64,000 bases of DNA from Pseudomonas faucium (GCF_021602585.1 NZ_BQIP01000023.1:1-64000), one strand, 5' to 3'. Counted from the stretch's first letter, positions 7,961 to 17,233 are shown. Made by a program: numbers and translations. Notes: a model not told the origin generated them from the letters alone.

Positions 7961-10411
7961 TCAGTCCAGCGCCTTCCAGATCTCGGTGGCATATTCGCGG
8001 ATGGTCCGGTCCGACGAGAACCAGCCCATCCGCGCGGTGTTCAGCACCGCCATGCGCCACCATTCCTGCGGCGTGTGCCACAACTCCTCGACCCTGCGCT
8101 GGGCATCCCAGTAGGCATCGAAATCGGCGCACACCAGGAACCGGTCATAAGCCACCAGGCCATCGATCAAGCCGGCGTAACGCCCCGGGTCATCCGGCGA
8201 GAACACCCCGCTGCGGATCGCCTGCAGCACGTCGCTCAGGCGATGGGAGCCGGCAATCGCGGCACCGGCACCAAAGTCGTTGGCCCGCCGGCGCGCCTCG
8301 ACCTGCTGCGCGGTGAGGCCGAAGATGAACATGTTGTCCGCCCCCACCTGCTCGCACATCTCGACGTTGGCGCCATCCAGGGTGCCGATGGTCAGCGCAC
8401 CGTTGAGGCCGAACTTCATGTTGCTGGTGCCGGAGGCCTCGTAACCGGCGGTGGAAATCTGCTCGGACAGGTCGGCCGCCGGGATGATGCTTTCGGCCAG
8501 GCTGACGTTGTAGTTGGGCAGGAACACCACCTTGAGCAGGCCGCGCACGGTCGGGTCGTTGTTGACTACCCGGGCGATGTCGTTGGCCAGCTTGATGATC
8601 AGCTTGGCCTGGTGGTAGCTCGCCGCGGCCTTGCCGGCGAAGATCTTCACCCGCGGCACCCAGTGGGTGCTGGGGTCGTTGCGTATGGCCTGGTACAGGG
8701 CCACGGTGTGCAGCAGGTTGAGCAACTGGCGCTTGTATTCGTGGATGCGCTTGACCTGCACATCGAACAGCGCCTCGGGGTTGACCGTGATGCCGAGGCG
8801 GTCCTGGATGATGCTGGCCAGCGCCCGCTTGCTGTGCAGGCGCTGCGCGGCGAATGCCTTGCGAAAGCTGCTCTTGTCGGCGAACGGCACCAGTTCGGCC
8901 AGGCGCCCTTGCGGGTCGTCCAGCAGCTCGGGGCCCAGGGCTTCCACCAGCATCGCCGTGAGCTGCGGGTTGGACTGGTACAGCCAGCGGCGGAAGGTGA
9001 TGCCGTTGGTCTTGTTGTTGATCCGTTGCGGGTAGAGCTTGTGCAGCTCGGCGAACACCGTGCTCTTCATCAGCTGGCTGTGCAGCGCCGACACACCGTT
9101 GACGCTGTGCGAGCCAAGGAACGCCAGGGCGCCCATGCGCACCCGGCGCCCGCCCTCTTCCTCGATCAGCGACACCGCGCGCAGCACGTCGAAGTCGTGC
9201 AGGCCCTTGGCCCGCAGGCCGTCGATGTGGAAGGCGTTGATCAGGTAGATGATCTGCATGTGCCGCGGCAGCATGCGCTCCATCAGCGCCACCGGCCAGG
9301 TTTCCAGGGCCTCGGGCAGCAGGGTGTGGTTGGTGTAGGCGAGCGTGCCGACGGTCAGCTCCCAGGCCTTGTCCCACGGCACCTCGTGCTGGTCGACCAG
9401 CAAGCGCATCAACTCCGCCACGGCGATCGAGGGGTGGGTGTCGTTGAGCTGGATGGCCGCGGCGTCCGGCAGGTTGAGCAGGTCCTTGTGCATGTTCAGG
9501 TGGCGGCGCAGCAGGTCTTGCAGCGACGCCGAGACGAAGAAGTATTCCTGGCGCAGGCGCAGCTCTTGCCCCGCCTCGGTGCTGTCTGCCGGGTACAGCA
9601 CCCGCGAGATGCTTTCGGCCCGCGCCACTTCGGCGACGGCGCCCAGGTGGTCGCCAGCATTGAAGCGCTCCAGGTGCAGCTCTTCCAGCGCCCGCGCACG
9701 CCACAGGCGCAAGGTGTTGACGCTGGCGCCGCGCCAGCCGACCACCGGCGTGTCGTAGGCCACCGCCCGCACCGTTTCACCCGGCCACCACACCTGGCGC
9801 TGCCTGCCGTGGCTGTCGTTGACCGTTTCCACGCTGCCACCGAAGCTGATCGGGTAGATCACCTCGGCCCGCTCGAACTCCCAGGGGTTGCCGAAGTCCA
9901 GCCAGTTTTCGGTCTGCTCCTGCTGCCAGCCATCGACCACGGCCTGGCGGAACAGGCCGTGTTCATAGCGGATGCCATAGCCGTGGGCAGCGATGCCGAG
10001 GGTCGACATGCTTTCCATGAAACACGCGGCCAAACGGCCGAGGCCGCCATTGCCCAGCGCCGCGTCCGGCTCGAGCAGGCGAATGCGTTCCAGGTCCACG
10101 TCCAGGCCTTGCAGCGCGTCGCGGGCAATGTCCAGCAGGCCCAGGTTGCTCAGGCTGTCGTACAGCAGCCGGCCAATGAGAAATTCCAGGGAGAGGTAGT
10201 ACACCCGTTTCTGGCTGCGCCGGTAGGCCTGCCGGGTGTGGTCCATCCAGTGATCGACCATGTGGTCGCGGGCCGCGAGGGCGATGGCTTCGAACCAGTC
10301 GTGGTCGAAGGCGTGTTCCGGGTCCTTGCCGACCGCGTAGGTCAGCTTGTCCAGTACAGCGGCGCGAAAATCGGCCACCTCGGCGTCACGTGCTTTGGGT
10401 TCCTGGGACAT
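7961..10411 (-). CDS. glgP: glycogen/alpha-glucan phosphorylase
   Basis: An 816-residue family GT35 phosphorylase that releases glucose-1-phosphate from glycogen or maltodextrin using pyridoxal phosphate. The PLP-lysine region EASGTSNMKFGLNGALTIGT and the substrate segments LGNGGLGRLAACFMES and VNPEALFDVQVKRIHEYKRQ are present. I chose the ATG at 10411 (MSQEPKARD). An in-frame ATG at 10504 would add a 31-residue basic tail not expected in the family. The gene stands alone here; other glycogen genes are not in the window. Confidence 0.96.
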   Translation of the reverse strand: MSQEPKARDAEVADFRAAVLDKLTYAVGKDPEHAFDHDWFEAIALAARDHMVDHWMDHTRQAYRRSQKRVYYLSLEFLIGRLLYDSLSNLGLLDIARDALQGLDVDLERIRLLEPDAALGNGGLGRLAACFMESMSTLGIAAHGYGIRYEHGLFRQAVVDGWQQEQTENWLDFGNPWEFERAEVIYPISFGGSVETVNDSHGRQRQVWWPGETVRAVAYDTPVVGWRGASVNTLRLWRARALEELHLERFNAGDHLGAVAEVARAESISRVLYPADSTEAGQELRLRQEYFFVSASLQDLLRRHLNMHKDLLNLPDAAAIQLNDTHPSIAVAELMRLLVDQHEVPWDKAWELTVGTLAYTNHTLLPEALETWPVALMERMLPRHMQIIYLINAFHIDGLRAKGLHDFDVLRAVSLIEEEGGRRVRMGALAFLGSHSVNGVSALHSQLMKSTVFAELHKLYPQRINNKTNGITFRRWLYQSNPQLTAMLVEALGPELLDDPQGRLAELVPFADKSSFRKAFAAQRLHSKRALASIIQDRLGITVNPEALFDVQVKRIHEYKRQLLNLLHTVALYQAIRNDPSTHWVPRVKIFAGKAAASYHQAKLIIKLANDIARVVNNDPTVRGLLKVVFLPNYNVSLAESIIPAADLSEQISTAGYEASGTSNMKFGLNGALTIGTLDGANVEMCEQVGADNMFIFGLTAQQVEARRRANDFGAGAAIAGSHRLSDVLQAIRSGVFSPDDPGRYAGLIDGLVAYDRFLVCADFDAYWDAQRRVEELWHTPQEWWRMAVLNTARMGWFSSDRTIREYATEIWKALD

Positions 10412-10529
10412 GCGGCATCCTCGGGCAAGTTGACGAAAGCGGAGGGAGAGTGTTGAGACTAGACCCTTCGACAGGGAGTGACAGCCACGGTTCGCAGTTT
10501 TCATGCCCGGCAGATGAATCCGGCAAAAG

Positions 10530-10561
10530 GTTGTTCACAAATTGAACAACTCCGGTATGAT
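10530..10561 (+). promoter_or_regulatory. promoter with overlapping inverted repeat before the YkgJ gene
   Basis: A TATGAT -10 box (10556-10561) is preceded by TTCACA (10534-10539) at 16 bases or TTGTTC (10531-10536) at 19. An exact inverted repeat GTTGTTCA-N5-TGAACAAC (10530-10550) overlies the -35 region and looks like an operator for an unidentified repressor. Confidence 0.5.
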
Positions 10562-10599
10562 CGCGCGCCCCAAGACCGTGATCCCGCTCTTATATAACG

Positions 10600-11004
10600 A
10601 TGAAAACGACCCTGATTGCCGCAGCCGAAGTCGACCGCCTGGAAACCTGGCAGCGCTATGCCAGCCACATGTGCGGGGGCTGCCATTCGACCTGCTGCAC
10701 CCTGCCGGTGGAAGTGAAGATCAAAGACCTGATCCGCATTGGCGTGGTGGACGAGTTCGAAAAGGACGAGCCACCGAAGAACATCGCCAAACGCCTGCAG
10801 AAAGACGGCATCATCGAGCGCTTCAACCAGAAGTCGGGGATCTTCACCCTGACCCGCATGAGCAACGACGATTGCCTCTATCTGGATCGTAAGAGCCGGC
10901 TGTGCACCATTTATGACAAGCGCCCGGACACCTGCCGCAACCACCCCAAGATCGGGCCGCGGCCGGGGTACTGTGCTTATAAGCCCAAGGCCAACGTGCG
11001 CTGA
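10600..11004 (+). CDS. YkgJ family cysteine-cluster protein
   Basis: A 134-residue member of the YkgJ (formerly UPF0153) family, whose conserved cysteines probably bind zinc or an Fe-S cluster. Visible cysteines are MCGGCHSTCC near residues 24-32, then DDCLYL, RLCTIYDKRPDTCR and GYCAYKP. Length is normal and composition matches the core genome. It stands alone, divergent from glgP. No function is established; related proteins are sometimes annotated as oxidoreductase accessory factors. The AT-richer block begins about 100 bases downstream. Confidence 0.88.
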   Translation: MKTTLIAAAEVDRLETWQRYASHMCGGCHSTCCTLPVEVKIKDLIRIGVVDEFEKDEPPKNIAKRLQKDGIIERFNQKSGIFTLTRMSNDDCLYLDRKSRLCTIYDKRPDTCRNHPKIGPRPGYCAYKPKANVR

Positions 11005-11100
11005 TCCCTGCTTGCTCTGATCACTTTCAGGTAGCCGGTGCGCGGGTATAAATGACACCTGTGAGAACAGGCAAAATTCACCCCCATCGGCAAGCTGACG

Positions 11101-11655
11101 CTAAGATCGGCGAGCCTGAAAGATTTCCCGCCGATTGCGTACAACCGTGATCAATGCGACGACTGCGACAACGATTGCCCCCAGAATACCCAGCACCAGC
11201 GAGGCTCTTATCGACTCGTTGTTCCAGGCGATGACTTGCTGGTTGAATCGATCATCATAAAGAACTCGTCCGTCCAATGTGGCCAGCTCGCGCACCATGC
11301 TACCTTCTTCCAGGCGCTCGACTGTCAGCAATACCTTTGAATTGATTTTCAGCCCTGACTGCTCGAAGAGCTCAGGGTAGGTGTAGATGCGCTTCCCTTG
11401 ACGAACGCCTTCGAACATGTACGAAACGCTGAATTTTAGCAGGCCCCTGTTATGCTCCCAACCGCTTGGGTATCCGGAAATTCGCCCTTCTATGACAGTC
11501 ATGTTGGACATATCGGGTGCTGTGTACGTTCTTAAGTCATCGATATAGAGCGCAGTGAAAGCCAGCATACTGACTGCGACGACCAAAAGTAATTGAACAC
11601 GCTGCTTAGGAGGAGCCTCCGAAAGCACTTTAATAAACTCAGTAAGTGAAGCCAA
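11101..11655 (-). CDS. two-helix membrane protein, DUF3592-like
   Basis: A 184-residue membrane protein. One helix lies near residues 22-40 (LLLVVAVSMLAFTALYI), then an extracytoplasmic domain of about 105 residues, then a second helix near 150-172 (ASLVLGILGAIVVAVVALITVV), ending in a basic tail. The layout and the VIEGRISGYPSG segment resemble DUF3592 proteins, but that is a loose match. The start is a TTG at 11655 preceded closely by a very strong GAGGAGGGG ribosome site; there is no nearby ATG. It is third in an AT-richer block with the two genes above it, 49 bases after the second. It could be an immunity-type partner for the hydrophobic protein (inference only). Confidence 0.75.
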   Translation of the reverse strand: MASLTEFIKVLSEAPPKQRVQLLLVVAVSMLAFTALYIDDLRTYTAPDMSNMTVIEGRISGYPSGWEHNRGLLKFSVSYMFEGVRQGKRIYTYPELFEQSGLKINSKVLLTVERLEEGSMVRELATLDGRVLYDDRFNQQVIAWNNESIRASLVLGILGAIVVAVVALITVVRNRREIFQARRS

Positions 11656-11704
11656 ACACCCCTCCTCGGATCAATTCCCCTTGAACCACTTCAGCTAAAT
11701 CGCA

Positions 11705-12508
11705 TCAATGATACCTGTCAGTACCTCCGAGCCCTCCTCCCGGCGGGATGATTTCTAACGGCCCGATATCAATGCTCCACCCTGGAGACTCCGGCAATGG
11801 AAATACCAGAGGTCCTTCAATTACACCAGGCACACCAATATACCCACCACCGCTGCCACCAACAATTTCGTAGAGATGAAGGCTATCGCCATCAATTGCA
11901 ACATTTTGCGTATCAGGATCCCAACGGGTAACAGCAACTTTCCCTGCATACACTGTATGAATCTGGGCAAGTGTTGCAAGCGTCAAGTCTGGCGCAACCC
12001 AATAATCAGGGTAAGTCGCATTCGGATTTTCAAAAAAATGCCTTTGCAAAATCGGATCTACTAAGGTCTGGTACAGATTTTTCGCCGTATCTGAGTTTAC
12101 AATTCCTACAATATTTGCAGCCACGCCTATAGCGGTAAATACACCAGCCACCCGACCTGCCCCAGCCAACAATGTCACCCCACCCACAACTCCCGCAACA
12201 TTCCCTACCAAACTTAATATATCCCCCTCATCAAAAGTCTGATCCGTTCGGTACTGAGCCGTAATTTTGAGCAATACGGTAGTAGCCGCAAGTGTATTTG
12301 TGTTTATATTCAGAAATGGAGTGAAACCAGCAGCCAACTTCACAATTGATGTAATACCCGCCACTGCCGCCCCCGTCTGAACACTCTGGTTCACCAAAGC
12401 AAATCCTGACTTATCACTATTGTATTGATCCGTCAACGCTGTAGCTGCCGCCCCCACGCCTACCGGTGTATCGACATACCCCATGATGACTTCAACAGTT
12501 TTGGTCAT
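11705..12508 (-). CDS. unrecognised Gly/Ala-rich hydrophobic protein
   Basis: A 267-residue protein I do not recognise. There is no signal peptide. Two long apolar Gly/Ala/Val stretches (about 36-65 and 95-135, for example VGNVAGVVGGVTLLAGAG) could form a membrane-inserting hairpin. A soluble middle part (about 140-215) and a Pro/Gly-rich tail (IPPGGGLGG) follow. Base composition is well below that of flanking core genes: 12241-12300 has 28 G or C in 60. It lies six bases after the oxygenase gene with an AGGGAG ribosome site inside that gene's end, so the two are probably coupled. Possible readings are a pore-forming toxin or a substrate of the oxygenase. Neither is shown. Confidence 0.7.
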   Translation of the reverse strand: MTKTVEVIMGYVDTPVGVGAAATALTDQYNSDKSGFALVNQSVQTGAAVAGITSIVKLAAGFTPFLNINTNTLAATTVLLKITAQYRTDQTFDEGDILSLVGNVAGVVGGVTLLAGAGRVAGVFTAIGVAANIVGIVNSDTAKNLYQTLVDPILQRHFFENPNATYPDYWVAPDLTLATLAQIHTVYAGKVAVTRWDPDTQNVAIDGDSLHLYEIVGGSGGGYIGVPGVIEGPLVFPLPESPGWSIDIGPLEIIPPGGGLGGTDRYH

Positions 12509-12514
12509 GACCCA

Positions 12515-13099
12515 TTACTCCCTGATCAGAGTTTTGAAAGCCACACTCATTCGTAGGCGATTGCAACTAGCGGCGGGTGCCCTCGCACCATGAGGCACCT
12601 GCCCATTAAAAATGACAACTCGCTTAGGATTGGGTTGAACCGCCATGACAATACTTTCCTTGTCATAGCTATAAAAAACCAATTCCCCGCCCCAGCACGT
12701 AGCCCAGTGTTCGCTACAGAAAACCATTACCGTTCTACCAGGCGCCTGATCGGTATTATCACGATGAATGGGGCCATCCTGGCCGCTTGTCTGACCATTG
12801 GCATACACACCCAACAATATCGCGGATGGCATATGCGCTGTTTTCATACGCGCCCATATATCTGCAAGAAACCCCCAATCTGAACGCTGGCGTAATTCCT
12901 GTTCACAGTCTTCCAACTCATCACGACGAGTGCCGGCAATAAAACTATGCCAGCATGGCCGGTCAAGCGGCGAGTAGGGATAGGGCCACCCATATCGCCA
13001 TAGCGAACCCGCTAAAAGCTTTAAAATCTTTGAATGTTCATCGTCTGTAATGCCGTCATCAATAATACAAATATCACGACACGCAAGAACCCCAGTCAT
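12515..13099 (-). CDS. 2OG-Fe(II) oxygenase (prolyl-hydroxylase-like)
   Basis: A 194-residue 2-oxoglutarate/Fe(II) dioxygenase. The iron triad is H112 and D114 (PIHRDN) with distal H170 (VPHGAR), followed by R183 in RLRMSVAF as the likely 2OG-carboxylate ligand. GGELVFY (about 137-143) is the usual strand before the distal histidine in the 2OG-FeII_Oxy_3 group. These enzymes hydroxylate proline or other residues, or small molecules. The substrate is unknown. It is the first gene of the AT-richer block (26 G or C in bases 12601-12660). A GGGAGAG ribosome site precedes the ATG. The adjacent hydrophobic protein is a candidate substrate by context only. Confidence 0.82.
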   Translation of the reverse strand: MTGVLACRDICIIDDGITDDEHSKILKLLAGSLWRYGWPYPYSPLDRPCWHSFIAGTRRDELEDCEQELRQRSDWGFLADIWARMKTAHMPSAILLGVYANGQTSGQDGPIHRDNTDQAPGRTVMVFCSEHWATCWGGELVFYSYDKESIVMAVQPNPKRVVIFNGQVPHGARAPAASCNRLRMSVAFKTLIRE

Positions 13100-13454
13100 A
13101 CGTTGACTCTCCCAACCAAGAAGTATCGGAAAGCCAAAAATAAGCCTGAACGCAACGCCTAAAAACAGGGAAATACATCTTCAAGGGCAACAATAGCCCT
13201 GGGCATTCACTGAGTACTCTACGAATCCATGAGGGTGATGGAGTGTTTGGGCACATCGCTGATCGACGCCACAACGGATCCACGCCCATTTGGCCGCCGT
13301 GCTCGGCGACTCGGACGTCTAATCAGGGTGCTGTGCTTTTCGCCGTCACCATGCACCAACAAAAGACAGCGACTTCCTACGAAGCTTTCAACAAGGCAAA
13401 CAAAAACGCCCCCGGCCTTTCGACCGGGGGCGTTTTCATTCAGCCAAAGCTAAC
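13100..13454. other. intergenic region between typA and the AT-rich block
   Basis: The 355 bases hold the typA terminator (13402-13436) and, nearer 13100, the presumed promoter of the oxygenase operon. Between about 13200 and 13380 the sequence becomes GC-rich again, with short open frames on both strands that I could not match to anything. This suggests an old junction between acquired and core DNA. I see no tRNA, attachment-site repeat or insertion-sequence end. Confidence 0.5.
13402..13436 (-). terminator. typA terminator
   Basis: An ACGCCCCCGG / CCGGGGGCGT stem with a short loop (CCTTTCGA region) is flanked by A and T runs, 19 bases after the typA stop. The T run on the minus strand fits termination of typA. 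The symmetric flanks would also allow action in the other direction. Confidence 0.9.
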
Positions 13455-15278
13455 TCAGCTGTTCTTGGCTTTCTTGGCAGCGCGGGTACGCTCGCTTTCG
13501 TCCAGGATCTTCTTGCGAAGACGGATGGACTTCGGCGTGACTTCGCACAGCTCGTCTTCCTGGATGTATTCCAGAGCCTGCTCCAGGGTGAAGCGAACAG
13601 GCGGAACCAGGGCGATGACTTCGTCTTTACCCGAAGCACGCATGTTGTCGAGCTTCTTGCCCTTGGTAGGGTTGACGCCCAGGTCGTTGTCGCGGCTGTT
13701 CTGGCCGATGATCTGACCGTTGTAGATCTCTTGGCCGTGCTCGACGAACAGCTTGCCACGCGCCTGCAGGGTTTCCAGCGAGTAGGTCAGCGCCTTGCCG
13801 GTTTCGACCGAAACCAGTACGCCGTTCTGACGGCCGGACATGTGGCCGGACTTCACAGCGTCGTAGCGATCGAAGATCGAGGTCAGGATGCCTGCACCGT
13901 TGGTCAGGGTCAGGAACTGGTTACGGAAACCGATCAGACCACGAGCCGGGATGTTGTACTCCAGGCGTACACGGCCCTTGCCATCCGGAACCATGTTGGT
14001 CAGGTCGCCCTTACGCAGGCCCATCTCTTCCATGACCTTGCCCTGGGATTCTTCAGGGATGTCGATGGTGACGTTTTCGAACGGTTCCTGCTTCACGCCG
14101 TCCACTTCACGGATGATCACTTCCGGACGGCCCAGGGCCAGCTCGAAGCCTTCGCGACGCATGGTTTCGATCAGTACCGAGAGGTGCAGCTCGCCACGGC
14201 CCGAGACCTTGAACTTGTCTGGGGAGTCGGTTTCTTCAACGCGCAAGGCAACGTTGTACAGCAGCTCTTTGTCCAGACGGTCCTTGATGTTACGGCTGGT
14301 GACGAACTTGCCTTCCTTGCCGCAGAACGGCGAGTCGTTGACCTGGAAGGTCATCGAAACGGTAGGCTCGTCAACGGTCAGCGGCTTCATCGCCTCGACG
14401 GCAGTCGGGTCGCACAGGGTGTCGGAGATGAACAGCTCGTCGAAACCGCTGATGCAGACGATGTCGCCAGCCTGGGCTTCTTCGACGTCGACGCGGTGCA
14501 GGCCGTGGTGGCCCATCAGCTTGAGGATACGGCCGTTACGCTTCTTGCCGTCGGCGTCGATGGCGACAACCGGGGTGTTCGGCTTGATGCGACCACGGGC
14601 AATACGGCCAACGCCGATCACACCCAGGAAGCTGTTGTAGTCCAGTGCGGAGATCTGCATCTGGAATGGACCGTCACGGTCAACGGCTGGCGCTGGAACG
14701 TGGTCGATGACAGCCTGGTACAGGGCGGTCATGTCTTCGCCCATCTCGGTGTGGTCCAGGCCGGCGATGCCGTTCAGGGCCGAGGCGTAGACGACTTTGA
14801 AGTCCAGCTGTTCGTCGGTGGCACCGAGGTTGTCGAACAGGTCGAAGATCTGGTCCAGAACCCAGTCAGGACGCGCGCCCGGACGGTCGACCTTGTTGAT
14901 CACGACGATCGGCTTCAGGCCGGCTTCGAAGGCCTTCTTGGTCACGAAGCGGGTTTGCGGCATCGGGCCGTCCTGGGCGTCGACCAGCAGCAGCACGGAG
15001 TCGACCATCGACATTACACGCTCAACCTCGCCACCGAAGTCGGCGTGGCCGGGGGTGTCGACGATGTTGATGTGGTAGCCGTTCCAGTTGATGGCGGTGT
15101 TCTTCGCCAGAATGGTAATGCCGCGCTCTTTTTCCTGGTCGTTGGAGTCCATGACGCGCTCGTCGTTGAGCTCGTTACGCTCCAGAGTGCCGGACTGACG
15201 CAGGAGTTTGTCGACCAGGGTGGTTTTACCATGGTCAACGTGGGCGATGATGGCGATGTTACGCAGATTTTCGATCAC
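13455..15278 (-). CDS. typA: translational GTPase TypA/BipA
   Basis: A 607-residue ribosome-associated GTPase of the EF-G family, needed for growth under stress and for ribosome assembly at low temperature. The P-loop AHVDHGKTT is at residues 12-20. Switch and nucleotide motifs DTPGHADF and NKVDRPGA follow. The C-terminal BipA-specific region ends with a lysine-rich tail ([11 protein letters not shown]). Length is typical. It is transcribed alone and followed by a strong hairpin terminator. The antisense strand is also open over much of its length, which is a codon-bias effect. Confidence 0.97.
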   Translation of the reverse strand: MIENLRNIAIIAHVDHGKTTLVDKLLRQSGTLERNELNDERVMDSNDQEKERGITILAKNTAINWNGYHINIVDTPGHADFGGEVERVMSMVDSVLLLVDAQDGPMPQTRFVTKKAFEAGLKPIVVINKVDRPGARPDWVLDQIFDLFDNLGATDEQLDFKVVYASALNGIAGLDHTEMGEDMTALYQAVIDHVPAPAVDRDGPFQMQISALDYNSFLGVIGVGRIARGRIKPNTPVVAIDADGKKRNGRILKLMGHHGLHRVDVEEAQAGDIVCISGFDELFISDTLCDPTAVEAMKPLTVDEPTVSMTFQVNDSPFCGKEGKFVTSRNIKDRLDKELLYNVALRVEETDSPDKFKVSGRGELHLSVLIETMRREGFELALGRPEVIIREVDGVKQEPFENVTIDIPEESQGKVMEEMGLRKGDLTNMVPDGKGRVRLEYNIPARGLIGFRNQFLTLTNGAGILTSIFDRYDAVKSGHMSGRQNGVLVSVETGKALTYSLETLQARGKLFVEHGQEIYNGQIIGQNSRDNDLGVNPTKGKKLDNMRASGKDEVIALVPPVRFTLEQALEYIQEDELCEVTPKSIRLRKKILDESERTRAAKKAKNS

Positions 15279-15404
15279 AACTGTATCTCGATCAGAGGAT
15301 TCGGTTGCCGCCAGTCTAGGCGGCCAATATGAAGTTAAAAGGCTCAGCAGGCCCGGCGGTCGGGAGGGCGATGGCGGATGCTGCCGCCATACAGCCCTGG
15401 CATC

Positions 15405-16859
15405 TTATGCCGGACGATAAACACGCACATTGGCATGTCCCTCACTGAGCAGGTGGTGTGCGTGCAGGCGGCTCATCACACCTTTGTCGCAATAAAGCAG
15501 GTACTGGCGGGTTTCATCCAGCTGCTTGAACTTGCTGTTGATCGCATAGAACGGCATGACCTGCACTTCGACGCCGTCGATCAGCAGCGGTTGGTCTTCC
15601 TGGGCGTCGGGGTGGCGGATGTCGATGACGATCTGGCCCGGCAGCGCTTCGCGCACTTCCTCGACTTCCACGTCCTTGCCCAGCTCGTCGATCACATGGT
15701 CGATCGAGATGAACTTGGCACGCTCCAGGGCACGCTCGAGCACCGCCATGTCGAACTGCTTCTCTTCATGCTCCATGCGGTGGCGCTTGGCATGGGTAGT
15801 CGGGTTCACCGAGATCACGCCGCAGTATTCGGGCATGTGCTTGGCGAAGTCGGCGGTGCCGATTTCGGTGGCCTGGTCGATGATGTCCTGCTTGTGGCTG
15901 GCCAGCAACGGGCGCAGCACCAGCTTGTCGGTGGCCGAATCGATGATCGACAGGTTCGGCAGCGTCTGGCTCGAGACCTGGGAGATCGCCTCGCCTGTGA
16001 CCAGCGCTTCGATATCCAGACGATCGGCCATGTGCGCGGCGCCGCGCAGCATCATGCGCTTGAGGGTCACGCCCATGTAGCTGTTGTCGACCTTGTTGAG
16101 GATCTCGCCGACCACTTCCTCGAACGGCACGCTGATGAACAGCACGCGCTGGCTGCTGCCGTACTTCTTCCACAGGTAGTGGGCGACTTCCATCACCCCC
16201 AGCTCGTGGGCACGGCCGCCGAGGTTGAAGAAACAGAAGTGGGTCATCAGGCCGCGGCGCATCATCTGGTAGGCCGCCACGGTGGAGTCGAAACCACCGG
16301 ACATCAGCACCAGGGTCTGCTCCAGGGCGCCCAGCGGGTAGCCGCCGATGCCCTGGTGCTGGTTGTGGATCACGTACAGGCGCTGGTTGCGGATTTCGAT
16401 GCGTACCAGCACTTCAGGGGTCTTCAGGTCGATGCCGGCGGCGCCGCATTGCTGGCGCAGCTGGCTGCCGACGTAGCGGTCGACGTCCATCGAGGTGAAG
16501 TCGTGGTGGCCGCCGCGCTTGCAGCGCACGGCAAAGCGCTTGCCTTCGAGCAGGTGGCCGAAGTGCTGCTTGCACTTGGCGACGATGTCGTCGAAGTCGC
16601 CCAGCGGGTATTCCTCGACCTGCAGGAAGTGGGTGATACCCGGGGTGCAGGTCAGGCGCTCGATCATTTCGCGCTGGAGCTTCTCGTCCTCGACGCGGGT
16701 GACCACTTCGAGATTGTCCCAGACACCATCGACCGCGAGCTCCGGATCGAGATCCTTGAGCACGTTGCGGATGTTCTTGCCGAGCTGGCGGATGAAGCGC
16801 TTGCGCACCGGCCGGCTCTTGATGGTGATCTCTGGAAAGACTTTGACGATAAGTTTCAT
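15405..16859 (-). CDS. thiI: tRNA 4-thiouridine synthase / thiazole sulfur carrier ThiI
   Basis: A 484-residue ThiI that makes 4-thiouridine in tRNA and, with IscS, passes sulfur toward thiamine. It has an N-terminal ferredoxin-like and THUMP region (to about 165), a PP-loop SGGFDS at 187-192, and a C-terminal rhodanese domain with Cys457 (LLYCDKGV), equivalent to the catalytic E. coli Cys456. The protein ends 27 residues after that cysteine, as usual for long-form ThiI. I took the ATG at 16859 ([10 protein letters not shown]). The upstream extension of the frame runs through a REP and is not real. Confidence 0.96.
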   Translation of the reverse strand: MKLIVKVFPEITIKSRPVRKRFIRQLGKNIRNVLKDLDPELAVDGVWDNLEVVTRVEDEKLQREMIERLTCTPGITHFLQVEEYPLGDFDDIVAKCKQHFGHLLEGKRFAVRCKRGGHHDFTSMDVDRYVGSQLRQQCGAAGIDLKTPEVLVRIEIRNQRLYVIHNQHQGIGGYPLGALEQTLVLMSGGFDSTVAAYQMMRRGLMTHFCFFNLGGRAHELGVMEVAHYLWKKYGSSQRVLFISVPFEEVVGEILNKVDNSYMGVTLKRMMLRGAAHMADRLDIEALVTGEAISQVSSQTLPNLSIIDSATDKLVLRPLLASHKQDIIDQATEIGTADFAKHMPEYCGVISVNPTTHAKRHRMEHEEKQFDMAVLERALERAKFISIDHVIDELGKDVEVEEVREALPGQIVIDIRHPDAQEDQPLLIDGVEVQVMPFYAINSKFKQLDETRQYLLYCDKGVMSRLHAHHLLSEGHANVRVYRPA

Positions 16860-16972
16860 TGGTTTAACAGCGCGCGCAGGGCCTGCCGAAAATGAGGGGC
16901 GCGAATTATATCGGAAATTGCTCAGGATTTGACCAACTTTTGTACAGAAGGTTGGATTTATGTTTGCCTGCC

Positions 16973-17070
16973 CCGGCCTCATCGCCGGCAAGCCGGCTCC
17001 CACAGGGGAGACCGCAGGTCTTGAGGCTTGCAGTTGACCTGGTGGGAGCCGGCTTGCCGGCGATGAGGCC
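16973..17070. repeat. REP pair, inverted
   Basis: Facing copies of the standard REP (CTCATCGCCGGCAAGCCGG and its complement) are separated by about 45 bases, upstream of the glnA enhancer sites. Unusually for this family in the window, the pair lies between divergent 5' ends rather than after a gene. Confidence 0.9.
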
Positions 17071-17097
17071 CTTAAAGGAAGCACAACCCTCAACAAA

Positions 17098-17145
17098 CGC
17101 ACCTTTTTAGTGCGCCACCATTGAAATCCGCCCCTTAAGAGTGCG
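17098..17145 (+). promoter_or_regulatory. tandem NtrC-like enhancer sites for glnA
   Basis: CGCACC-TTTTT-AGTGCG (17098-17114) and CGCCCC-TTAAG-AGTGCG (17129-17145) resemble the NtrC consensus TGCACC-N5-GGTGCA. They lie 31 bases apart (about three helical turns) and 75-120 bases upstream of the sigma-54 promoter, the usual enhancer distance. Confidence 0.65.
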
Positions 17146-17218
17146 CTTCAACCCCTCAACCCCTCACCAAATGCCCGCAAACGCCCCCTTTTATCCCGCC
17201 CTCGCCATTTTCGGGCAC

Positions 17219-17233
17219 TGGCATGCAATTTGC
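17219..17233 (+). promoter_or_regulatory. sigma-54 promoter of glnA
   Basis: TGGCAT-N5-TTGC matches the -24/-12 consensus TGGCAC-N5-TTGC with one mismatch. Transcription should start near 17245, about 90 bases before the glnA ATG. Together with the upstream NtrC-like sites this predicts nitrogen-limitation control. Confidence 0.8.

Noticed and set aside
12590-12883. Short plus-strand frame inside the oxygenase gene
   Set aside because: It is antisense to the oxygenase, whose iron ligands are intact, and has no ribosome site or similarity.
13243-13716. Plus-strand frame spanning the typA terminator
   Set aside because: It reads through a strong terminator and into the antisense of typA; nothing in it resembles a known protein.
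16860-17102. N-terminal extension of ThiI
   Set aside because: The extra 81 residues come from reading through a REP element, and the conserved ThiI start is at 16859.
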